Origin: Cladocopium goreaui
Lineage: Eukaryota; Sar; Dinophyceae; Suessiales; Symbiodiniaceae
DNA length: 64,000 nucleotides
Assembly: GCA_947184155.2 (NCBI GenBank)
Contig: CAMXCT020002664.1
Span: 1 to 64,000, forward strand
Reading direction: 5' to 3'
A program made the translations under genes and the position numbers. Positions 11,659 to 20,278 of the stretch are shown one piece after another. The first letter of the stretch is position 1; the number at the start of each line of letters is the position of its first letter. The notes beneath the pieces are model-generated. The model saw only the letters and a program-made list of their open reading frames with translations. It had not been told where the DNA came from and did no database searches.

Positions 11659-12781
11659 CTCCTGCATTGAGGGAAAACATTGCTTCATTTAAAGGAAAAA
11701 GTCTTTAGTGACAGACTTTTAAAAGATACCATTGTCACTGGCAACTCTCACACCATCGGGTCGAACAATGAACATGACACTCCCGACAAGCGCATCCATC
11801 GCACTCTGCCGAATATACACAACGATTGGCAACGCAATAGAATATACACAATCTTACCAGAACAGCAGAGAATATACATAGATATGTGCATGGTAATCTG
11901 ATCACCATGAACATGCAGGTGTCATATGCAAAGAATCCGATACAAAATGAAGCGCAACCTCACAAAATACAAGTTCACCTTGCATCAAATGGTTCCCAAC
12001 GCCAAACGACGCTCATCCTTATAATTAAATCACATTGACGCAAGACTACACCCTCGCACACACATATCAGGTATTTTCCACTGCGTATCAGCAGCGGAGC
12101 TTTTTGAACAACACGAGGCGGAATTTGGGATGTGGCTTTGACTTCTGCGTGGTTTCATGGGCCTGGAAATGGGGCTTCATTTAGGTTGGAAAAACGGTCT
12201 CGTCATGTGGGCCTCCCATGTTTCAACCTGGCACGCTGGATTAATGTATTTTGAAATAGCATCACGCGGTAAGCAAATGGTGTCAAAAGAGGGGCTCAAA
12301 AATTGGCACCAATTTTGGGTCTCAATTTGTGTTTTTGGGGTACCCAATTTTGGCCCCCCAATTCCATTGAACCTTGTTTCGGGACGGCCTCAGAAATGGC
12401 CCCCATAGGTTCCAAAAATGGGGCTGTGTGGCGGACCCATTTTTGGTGCCACATTTTGCGAACAATTTGGCGTTCTTCAAGGACTTTCATTTGTTTGAGA
12501 CAAGATCTAGAAACCGCAAAGAGAACGCAAACAAACCAAAACACAAAAAACAACTGAAACTTCAATCCTCCCGCTTGACCATGTCTCGCTTCCGATCTCA
12601 GAACGCACTCCCTTTTCATCTGCTGGATGGTTTGTCCCACTGTTGGATCCAGTTTGGATTCGACCACACTTCAATCGAAACCATTCGACCAGATGGCATC
12701 AACAACCCAAACAACAACTATCTGGTATAATGGTTATCGCCCAAGTACGCCCAAACTAGAAGTGAGAACCATTCCAGCAGA
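11659..12781. other. No recognisable gene
   Basis: Between 12290 and 12470 variants of CAATTTTGGG/CCCAAAATTG recur irregularly on both strands. Short ORFs only. The 3' boundary of the DIRS-like element on the minus strand should lie in this stretch or just inside it, but I could not place it. Confidence 0.5.
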
Positions 12782-15700
12782 TCACATCGCAAGAGGATGT
12801 GGGAGTTTCCAAAGGAGTTTTGACTCAGGAGGATGCAATGTTGGGTGAGGTGAACAACGAAATAGTTGATTGAGTGAAAGATGAATCCTTTCACTTGGTT
12901 GAAAATCATGTGGGATGGGAGTGGAAAAATCCCATCTGCTCAGATCATCCGCTGTGACACTGTCCGCGCCAGGAATATGGCTCACATCCAATTCAATACC
13001 CGTTGTCGAAGCCAGGCACGTGAGGATCTCGACAAAGAGACATAGAGGATGAGTCGTAGTGAATAATTTGTTGCTCACGCTCTTTGCTCCCGTATTGTCG
13101 CTCAGGGATTTCACACAAATAGGAATACGAAAACCGGGAAAAGATGTGGCCACCAGCCAAACTAAAGCAATTTGGGCTAAAGTTTCAAAAGAAGCAATGC
13201 TTCGTTGCATATTTGGGTCCAAATGAATTGACAAAATGTCAAAATCAGCATGGGAAAATTTCTCAGAAAACCAAAATTGGACTCCTGAAGGATGACGGAT
13301 GAAACCTCCAATTTGACAATAGGAACCCGATGCACATGCATCGGCTGCCGCAACGCCATTCCAATATGGCTTCGCTCTCATTGGTCGAGATGGAGAAACA
13401 CCCATCAGCCAATGTTCAAATAACTTCAAAATACGAAGAGAATCAGGACGAAGCTTGCGTTTGGAGGAATTCGGATTGATAATCCGTAGCCAAATCCTGT
13501 TATCTGTTTTGATATGTAACGATGTCAGATCCGCCAATGAGGATACCGCTTGATGTCGAACAGCAATGAGCTTACCTGAAATAGGTATAGCGGAGCCCAA
13601 AGGTGCTGTATGAAAAGTCAAAGTAGGTGTTAAATATTGATGAATGCGAGGCCATGTACCAGCATCAATACTGAAATGTGTCGCCGGGATGGTGTAGAGA
13701 TCGTGGTACCAATAGTGGATCCAGATCCGCATAAGTGGAAATAATTGAGTAATCCACATTGCCAGGCCAATAAGTTTCTCCAAAGACTTACGAGTAGTTC
13801 GTGGCTGGGAAATAAGATGTTCGATGTATCCTCGGAGTTTGAGGATCTTTTCAATGGGGATTGTCACGATACCTGCATTGAAATTGAATTTCCAGCCAAT
13901 ATAGTCAATGGAAGAGTGCATGGCCGTCTTCTTCCAGCTGATAGGAATTTCCAAAAGCTGGCAGAAAATACACAACAATGTGGCTGACAGCGGCATCATG
14001 TTGGCTTCCATAAAGAATAAGAAGTCATCCACATATAGAAATCCAGCGTGACTCAACCAGATCAAATGGTGAAAGATCCGGAGAAGGAGGCCACCCAATC
14101 TCGCCCACCAAAAGGCAGAGAAAATTGCACCAAATGGGGTAACTCTATAGAAGAAAAGCTGTCCCTCTAGCGAAAAGCCCACCAATCCGCATTCGTCCGG
14201 ATGAAGAACTATTCTTTTATGAGCAGCCTTAACGTCTAAAGAAAAGCCCATTAGATTCCTCTGACACTGACGTAGAGGGTAGCTACGTAACACCTCCTTG
14301 GCAGTCGGGAGGGTGGACCTCTCAGGTATGATACACCGACCGTTGAGGCCGCATACGCTGGAGTCTACAACTAATCGGGGGGCTCGACTATCCGAGCGAG
14401 CCACGCCCAATTTTCCAATAGCAACTCCGGCCGGATATTCTTGTTGTGCTTCTTCCAAAGAACCTTTATACGGAAACACCCAACCCTTGTCAATTTCTTC
14501 CTGAACCAGTTCTCGGGTGAGTGGTAGATCTTCTTCAGCGCTCTGCCAGTTGGAAAGGTGAGCTGACAATGGATCGGGTTCTATGTCCGTACGTTCTTTG
14601 GGTGGAAAAATACCCGACGGAGGAATCGCTGTGGAAAAACCAGTTCGAACACCTTCTAATAGACTGGGCAATAATGTAAAATCGACGTCATGCATAATCT
14701 TTTGGAAAGAATGTAAAATATGAAGATGTATTGGTTGATGTTGTCGAACTGACCAATCTGGTGTATGTCCATGTGCCTCCAAGAATTGCTCCAGATCAGC
14801 CTTGAATGGGGTCAGGATTTCCACCGAAAAAGGCGGTGACGGGTTGCCCGAAGCCACATGCGCCAGTAGGATCTTATCCAACCGCTCAGAGATGATCCTG
14901 TTCATCCACGAAGTACGCAGAGTCTTGAACCAGTCGTGTTCTTGACGATTATCCTGACTCCAGTCCGGGTGGGAAAAAGCTCCACCCCCATCGATTTGCG
15001 AAAATGGATACTCCGACAGTTGCTTGGTGGGCATGAGGGCATCCAAATCTGACCATTGGAGGTCCAACCCTGATGTGTCCAGTAATGGGGCCACAAGATT
15101 GGCAAACAATTGTGCCAGTTTCAGTGGGTATTGTGCCGTCGCCCTACTGGCAAAAGCACCAGAATCGTCTCGGAGACCTTGAAGACGAACATGAGAATTA
15201 GGGGGATGTTGACAAATGCAGCCTAATGGTCGAAGACCTGTAAAACTCGAGGCAAACATCCAGGCTTTGTAAATATCCATCTCATAGGCGCAAGCGGCCA
15301 CGTTGATACAGGAAGCCCCAATCAATTGCAGAAATTGGCGTACTACCTTCTCTAACCATGACATGGCGTTCAAGGGTTGTTCAAGGTGGACGTGCCCGCC
15401 TGCTTGAAAAACCAGGGTGAGGACCTCAACGCAGCGAGAGAGCATCATAAAGCTCTCTTGGACACGTTGCAGTTCCCAGGGTGTGAGATTGGGCAGACCA
15501 GACAAGTGCTCTGGTGATCGTAGAGCCTTGGGACCGTCATCATCTCGAAGTTTGAGTCTGCTGTATTCACAGCAGGAAGGGCTGGCCGCTCCATAACCAA
15601 CCTGACCACTGGATGCGACACGCAACAGATCCTCATAGGCCGCATCTGACAAAATATCCATAGAAGAATCCAATAAAACATCAAAGGAAAGAACTGAGTG

Positions 15701-16009
15701 GCCATGCTCCAATACAGCTGTCGATAACGGACGTGTAACACCTGAACAAATATCGAGAAAAAATTTACCTGAGGGAACTGTTTTTAAAATTGAAGTTGAA
15801 ATGGTTGGTGGAATTGACGTAGAGGAAACCAAGGATTTCGCTGTGACGGGGACGGTGGCAGTGATATCTGTTTCCGCATTCGCCTGCTCGGGTTGGGACA
15901 AACGGCCCCGGGTAAAACTATCACTAGGTGGAGCGAAGTCTTGAACTGGGTCCACGTCATGCACTGGGAGAGTCTCTACGGAGTCAACCTCATTGAATGG
16001 ATCATGCAT
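12782..16009 (-). CDS. DIRS-like Pol: methyltransferase-like domain, RT, RNase H
   Basis: 1075 residues. Residues about 92-330 form a Rossmann-type methyltransferase-like domain: FLDICSGVTRPLSTAVLEHG resembles the SAM-binding loop, VLSFDVLLD the following acidic strand, and YGAASPSCCEYSRLKL the catalytic PC-type loop, followed by HLEQPLNAMSW. The RT spans about residues 500-800, with FSLDVKAAHKRI (motif A), TPFGAIFSAFWWARL (motif B) and LYVDDFLFFME (motif C, near 14023-14034). RNase H follows from about residue 880: ADACASGSYCQIGGFI, IASFETLAQIAL, SLSDNTGAKSVSN and a closing VTADDLSRW. It begins 33 bases after the upstream gag-like ORF. No aspartic protease or DDE integrase is present, as expected for a tyrosine-recombinase retroelement. 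Intact frame. Confidence 0.93.
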   Translation of the reverse strand: MHDPFNEVDSVETLPVHDVDPVQDFAPPSDSFTRGRLSQPEQANAETDITATVPVTAKSLVSSTSIPPTISTSILKTVPSGKFFLDICSGVTRPLSTAVLEHGHSVLSFDVLLDSSMDILSDAAYEDLLRVASSGQVGYGAASPSCCEYSRLKLRDDDGPKALRSPEHLSGLPNLTPWELQRVQESFMMLSRCVEVLTLVFQAGGHVHLEQPLNAMSWLEKVVRQFLQLIGASCINVAACAYEMDIYKAWMFASSFTGLRPLGCICQHPPNSHVRLQGLRDDSGAFASRATAQYPLKLAQLFANLVAPLLDTSGLDLQWSDLDALMPTKQLSEYPFSQIDGGGAFSHPDWSQDNRQEHDWFKTLRTSWMNRIISERLDKILLAHVASGNPSPPFSVEILTPFKADLEQFLEAHGHTPDWSVRQHQPIHLHILHSFQKIMHDVDFTLLPSLLEGVRTGFSTAIPPSGIFPPKERTDIEPDPLSAHLSNWQSAEEDLPLTRELVQEEIDKGWVFPYKGSLEEAQQEYPAGVAIGKLGVARSDSRAPRLVVDSSVCGLNGRCIIPERSTLPTAKEVLRSYPLRQCQRNLMGFSLDVKAAHKRIVLHPDECGLVGFSLEGQLFFYRVTPFGAIFSAFWWARLGGLLLRIFHHLIWLSHAGFLYVDDFLFFMEANMMPLSATLLCIFCQLLEIPISWKKTAMHSSIDYIGWKFNFNAGIVTIPIEKILKLRGYIEHLISQPRTTRKSLEKLIGLAMWITQLFPLMRIWIHYWYHDLYTIPATHFSIDAGTWPRIHQYLTPTLTFHTAPLGSAIPISGKLIAVRHQAVSSLADLTSLHIKTDNRIWLRIINPNSSKRKLRPDSLRILKLFEHWLMGVSPSRPMRAKPYWNGVAAADACASGSYCQIGGFIRHPSGVQFWFSEKFSHADFDILSIHLDPNMQRSIASFETLAQIALVWLVATSFPGFRIPICVKSLSDNTGAKSVSNKLFTTTHPLCLFVEILTCLASTTGIELDVSHIPGADSVTADDLSRWDFSTPIPHDFQPSERIHLSLNQLFRCSPHPTLHPPESKLLWKLPHPLAM

Positions 16010-16042
16010 GGTGAAACCTGGGTCACAATCTCCTTCGGGGAG

Positions 16043-17233
16043 TCAGTGCGGGGTGGCAAAATGGGACATCGCCCCATGATTTTTGCCACAGGCTTTTCCA
16101 TCAACTGGGTACGCACACAAATGCTGAAAGCCACAGTTGGGAGTCTGACACTTGCCCACCTGATATCGCATGCAGAGTTGCTTGAAGCCACCATCCCGTT
16201 GAATCTCCGTGAGCCATTGGACCTTGCCCTTGGATTTCCCGGAATTCTGCTTGCCCTTTGACTTCCCTTGGCCTTTGCCTTTCGGTCCATCACCCCGAGG
16301 GGAAGCTGTCTGAGAAGATGGTGATGGGAGTGGCTTGAACACGCGAGGTCGTGGTTGAAGGAGACTTGGTAGGTCATGACGTAAATTCGTCATTTCATGC
16401 AAGCAGTCATCCATGTTCCATCCTCGTTCCATGAGCTCGGCAATGACTGTCCAAATTTTTTGGTCCGCATGTTGAGCCTCCAATACACTGGTGTTACGTA
16501 AATCTCCATCATACTTGGCGGTCAAAAACCCGATGAATTTGTGGGTATAGGCCTTGAGATTGGCAAGGTGAGCGCCTTGGCACAAGGCAATGGCCCGATC
16601 ATGAACTTCGAGCATATTGCGAATCGAGTTCACCCCCATGGCGTTGTTGGACACGTCGATTGAGGGAGGATCATCAAATAATAAGGAGTGTAACCCCAAG
16701 TGGTCAATTTTTGGCATCTTCTGAGCTCGATTGCTAGAAATCTCCTCTGACCTGGTGAGCGAGATGCGATACTTCCATGGCACCCATTTCCAAACCTTCT
16801 TGGAGAGCTGGTCATGAACCAGGCTCACTAATCTGGTCGACGGAAAAAGGTCTGCATGGATCAATTCCGATGGATAGTTGGCCATGAATTTTTGTTTCAT
16901 CGCCTGCAATACGGCATTCTCCAATTTGGGAGGAAAGGCTTCTGCCCAAGACCCCGCTGGCGTGGTAGTGCTCAATGTTGGGGTTGACACAGCCGATGCA
17001 CTAGGTCCTTGTTGAGGTTGGAGAGACTGAAATGCCGTACGGAGGCACGCCTTTTGGAATGCCGACAAAGGAGTAGAAGACGACCATTCCTGGAGAACAT
17101 CTTCAAATCCATGAATGTCAGCTGCTGCCATGCGAAACGATTGACAGGACCACCCCTCCATCATGAGTGAGCTCGTGAGGGCCGAGTCCACCCCACTCTG
17201 TATCAAAACATCTTCCAAATTGTCAGACGCCAT
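16043..17233 (-). CDS. Gag-like protein of the DIRS-like element
   Basis: The frame is open from 17386, but MASDNLEDVLIQ at 17233 is the more natural start, because the upstream 51 residues are hydrophobic and look like leader translation. The protein has an N-terminal helical region, then a conserved middle (WAEAFPPKLENAVLQAMKQK, ANYPSELIHADLFPSTRLVS, VPWKYRIS, LCQGAHLANLKAYTHK, DDCLHEMTNLRHDL). A Gly/Lys-rich basic linker (GKGQGKSKGKQNSGKSKGK) precedes a C-terminal Cys/His cluster (CMRYQVGKCQTPNCGFQHLC, then ACGKNHGAMSH) that resembles CCCH-type nucleic-acid-binding fingers. It would package element RNA. It sits immediately upstream of Pol in the same orientation. Confidence 0.88.
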   Translation of the reverse strand: MASDNLEDVLIQSGVDSALTSSLMMEGWSCQSFRMAAADIHGFEDVLQEWSSSTPLSAFQKACLRTAFQSLQPQQGPSASAVSTPTLSTTTPAGSWAEAFPPKLENAVLQAMKQKFMANYPSELIHADLFPSTRLVSLVHDQLSKKVWKWVPWKYRISLTRSEEISSNRAQKMPKIDHLGLHSLLFDDPPSIDVSNNAMGVNSIRNMLEVHDRAIALCQGAHLANLKAYTHKFIGFLTAKYDGDLRNTSVLEAQHADQKIWTVIAELMERGWNMDDCLHEMTNLRHDLPSLLQPRPRVFKPLPSPSSQTASPRGDGPKGKGQGKSKGKQNSGKSKGKVQWLTEIQRDGGFKQLCMRYQVGKCQTPNCGFQHLCAYPVDGKACGKNHGAMSHFATPH

Positions 17234-17488
17234 GGCACCACCACGTAGACAAAGGAGAAAATAGCTTAGGAGCCACGAACCACAAACAGTATCCCTTATG
17301 TTGAGGGGAAAAGCAAAAACTTGCAGAAGAAAACTTGACAGCGCCATTTGACGTTTGACTAACCATGAAAGGGGTGGATACTCCATAGTGGAACCCCTAA
17401 CCTAAGTGCATGTTGTTGCACAACTGATTGTTGACCCACCGGGTTCACTCGAGCCATCACCGACGGCAACCATGACGATATGACACGT

Positions 17489-17750
17489 CACTCACACCGT
17501 GAGTGCCGCTTCAACCACCGGTTGAAAAAGAAAATGATGAATTGACCACCGGTCAATGTAAGACTCACACCGTGAGCGAATAACCTCAACCACCGGTTGA
17601 GAAACTGAATGACCACCGGTCATTGTGGTACTCACACCGTGAGTCCATAGTCAACCACCGGTTGAATATAACATGACAACCTGTCATTTCAACTCACACC
17701 GTGAGTAACCCTTCAACCACCGGTTGAAATGTAATGCCAACACCGTTGAC
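17489..17750 (-). repeat. Array of about twelve hairpins with an invariant triloop
   Basis: Twelve short perfect or near-perfect palindromes follow one another about every 21 bases. On the plus strand every loop is ACC (GGT on the gene strand). Stems come in three kinds that cycle: CTCAC/GTGAG, TCAACC/GGTTGA and TGACC/GGTCA (with flanking bases also paired, e.g. ATTGACC/GGTCAAT and AATGACC/GGTCATT). One unit has TGACA/TGTCA, so both sides changed together. Four A-B-C cycles of about 62-72 bases are visible, the last incomplete. The array lies between the recombinase ORF and gag, in the likely leader of gag. Confidence 0.93.
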
Positions 17751-17950
17751 ATGTTAGGGGATACCATCCCCTATTGTACAAAAAATCTGAACCCCTCCCC
17801 TAGTCAAAAGAGGGGAAAATAACGCAAAAAGTACCCTATATGGATCTACTCGGTTAACCCTACCAGGGAAAACCGACTGCACCCAACAGGTCACCGACCC
17901 GTTGGCAAACACTCCAAGCACAAAATTTTTCATACCGCTTGGAATGGGAC

Positions 17951-20278
17951 CTATCCAGATCCTTGCAGGAGCTGACAATTGTGCCAAACCTTCCTGCATG
18001 TTGCATGCTGGCAGAACGGCATAGTCGAGTCGAGTCTATCCAAGATCTCGGCTTCCACACCACGCATTTGCCTACCACAGGCAGGTTTGAGAGGCTGTCC
18101 TTGCCACCGAGGATGCCAATCTTCATCATCGCCGGCACGCACTAGTGCATGTACAACTGATCGATATCGTCCCACCAGGACTTCATCGACATCCAAAGGT
18201 ACCACGTCCACCTTGGAAGTCTTGGGTCGAGGCTCCATAACCTCTTCATCCGACGATGAGTCCGATGAACTCTCAGAACTGCTGGTCGATGACTCCAAAA
18301 AATCTGGAGCTGGTGTCTCAGAGGACGCATTGAATTGAAACCACTGAAAATCAAACTGTGGGAGAGATTTGACAAATTTCTCCAAAACAACCTTGGGTTC
18401 GACCATAGGAGCCTGACTACCCCGATGCTGGGCAATGGCTGGACGCCATCCACTCTGAACCTCTTGTATCATCTTGCGCTGATACGTCAAGGACGTCCAC
18501 ACCACGTCACGTGAGTATGTGTCCAAACTGCTATTGGGATCCGAATGGTGTCCCTGAGACAAACGCTGTTCAGGGGTAACTTTCTCATGCAGCTGGGGTC
18601 CCCACGACAATAATGTCGCTTTGAGGGAGTGCAAAGTGAAGTTCAACTTCAAATGCTGCAAGGGGTCTGGTCGTTGACTCCAGGGGCAACCCAAAAATTT
18701 CCGTAGGTAAAATAACGCTGTAGCATAATCCATCGGTTGCAATGGATAAACTGGTCCATCCTCATCCATCAGTGGAAGAAGAAAATCAACCTCGGAGAGG
18801 CCTGATTTGGCCAATACCGTATCCAAAACCGTCAAGAACTTCCACAGCCAGTTGTGGGAGCCTTTGCTGAGGAAACCCTCCGCCGCCACTGCTAGGGGCA
18901 TGCCGCTGACTGCTGTCTTGGAGCGCCATATCACCCCTCGCATGGTACCATCGTGATAGATGATCTTTTGGAGGTCTAACCTTTGCGCATCGGAAAAACG
19001 AAGGGATCCCCAGGCCATCAATAAAAATGTACCCAGTAGAATGATTTCTAATACCGTGCAGTTGGACATGAGCACACGACGCTCCCACTGCACCAATGCC
19101 CACAGAGGCAGAGGAGGTGCTTGTTTCCTATCCCTGGGCACCTTCTGGTTCAGAAAGGTTCCAATAAGAACTGAATGCACCACCTGTAAACATCCAACCT
19201 CTGCTGATTTCAATAGCCATCGAAGTGCTTTGATGACTGAACTGCAAGAACTACTGCCATGAGATGTAGATCTCGACAGTGACATTGTGATTAAAATGTC
19301 TGCCAGTTGAACCTCAGTAAGGGATATCAGATCCACTTGTAACGCTTTGCAGGTCTTGAAAAAGGACTTGCAACTGGAAATATACTTCATAGCCGTGCCC
19401 GGTGCCACATTGTCCAAAATTCGGTTCAAATGCATACGTTGATGCTGTGACATACTCGTCTCTTGCCAAATTCTGGATAGTGGGCCCAGCTGTGATAACA
19501 AATCAAACCACATCTGACCGAGCACCGGTGACGCACTAGAAAAACGAACTCTGCTAATAGCCCCTGATTGACGTCTGGGAGGATGCAGTAACGTTGGAGA
19601 AGGCCGATTAGGCACAAAATCAACTGGTACTGACTCGGAATAACCCAAACATCCTTGAGGCTGAGGTAGTGCAACTCTCTGCTGCAACGTCGTCCAGCTC
19701 CGAATCACAGGTAAATTTTCTGGGGGAATTTGCAAAGGAGTAACCCCAGGTACAATGCGAATAGAATCAACAGGAAATGGATGGGGGGGAGGAACATTAA
19801 CCCCCTGGTTTAAATCTGAAACCCTCAGGATACCTGGATGTCGCTGAGCTGAGGACTGTCCCGAACACCCCATAGTGCTCGTGACCACCGGATGCAATGC
19901 AGACACTTGGAATGGAGACACCAGGCGAGGACCTTGCTGTAGGGGTGCCCGCTGCAATGGAGCAGACTTCGGCCTGGATTGCAACGGCGGTGAAATCACT
20001 GAACTCGTGTCCCACGAACCCTCAACACTCTGTACCAGTGACCAACCATCCATGGAATTATCCATCACGCCAATGCCGATGTGTATAGCAACTATGCCCC
20101 GTATGACCCGGCTTTGCACGTCCACAGGGTAAATCACACCAGCGACACTTTGCACCACACGATCCACGTTCGGGGATGGGTGACCCTGAAGGATTTTCCA
20201 AATCAGGTGTGGTTTGTAATGGTACAGATGATGCTGAAGATAAAGGGATACGAAAACGATGGCACAACTCGTTGACAA
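17951..20278 (-). CDS. DIRS/Crypton-type tyrosine recombinase
   Basis: Open frame of 775 residues. The catalytic half shows the tyrosine recombinase signature: GSLRFSDAQRLDL (box I Arg), FTLHSLKATLLSWG (His-x-x-Lys, where Arg is more usual), GHHSDPNSSLDTYSRD (His and the nucleophile Tyr). An N-terminal SAM-like DNA-binding region (RILDNVAPGTAMKYISSCKS) precedes it. A Ser/Asp-rich acidic stretch and a Cys-containing end follow. A Cys/His cluster (CGAKCRWCDLPCGRAKPGH) is readable near the N terminus in another frame at about 20110-20190, suggesting a frameshift there. The enzyme would insert circular element DNA by strand exchange. Its position upstream of gag is unusual for DIRS elements; it may belong to a separate insertion, because a spliced-leader relic sits upstream. 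Confidence 0.85.
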   Translation of the reverse strand: MSTSCAIVFVSLYLQHHLYHYKPHLIWKILQGHPSPNVDRVVQSVAGVIYPVDVQSRVIRGIVAIHIGIGVMDNSMDGWSLVQSVEGSWDTSSVISPPLQSRPKSAPLQRAPLQQGPRLVSPFQVSALHPVVTSTMGCSGQSSAQRHPGILRVSDLNQGVNVPPPHPFPVDSIRIVPGVTPLQIPPENLPVIRSWTTLQQRVALPQPQGCLGYSESVPVDFVPNRPSPTLLHPPRRQSGAISRVRFSSASPVLGQMWFDLLSQLGPLSRIWQETSMSQHQRMHLNRILDNVAPGTAMKYISSCKSFFKTCKALQVDLISLTEVQLADILITMSLSRSTSHGSSSCSSVIKALRWLLKSAEVGCLQVVHSVLIGTFLNQKVPRDRKQAPPLPLWALVQWERRVLMSNCTVLEIILLGTFLLMAWGSLRFSDAQRLDLQKIIYHDGTMRGVIWRSKTAVSGMPLAVAAEGFLSKGSHNWLWKFLTVLDTVLAKSGLSEVDFLLPLMDEDGPVYPLQPMDYATALFYLRKFLGCPWSQRPDPLQHLKLNFTLHSLKATLLSWGPQLHEKVTPEQRLSQGHHSDPNSSLDTYSRDVVWTSLTYQRKMIQEVQSGWRPAIAQHRGSQAPMVEPKVVLEKFVKSLPQFDFQWFQFNASSETPAPDFLESSTSSSESSSDSSSDEEVMEPRPKTSKVDVVPLDVDEVLVGRYRSVVHALVRAGDDEDWHPRWQGQPLKPACGRQMRGVEAEILDRLDSTMPFCQHATCRKVWHNCQLLQGSG

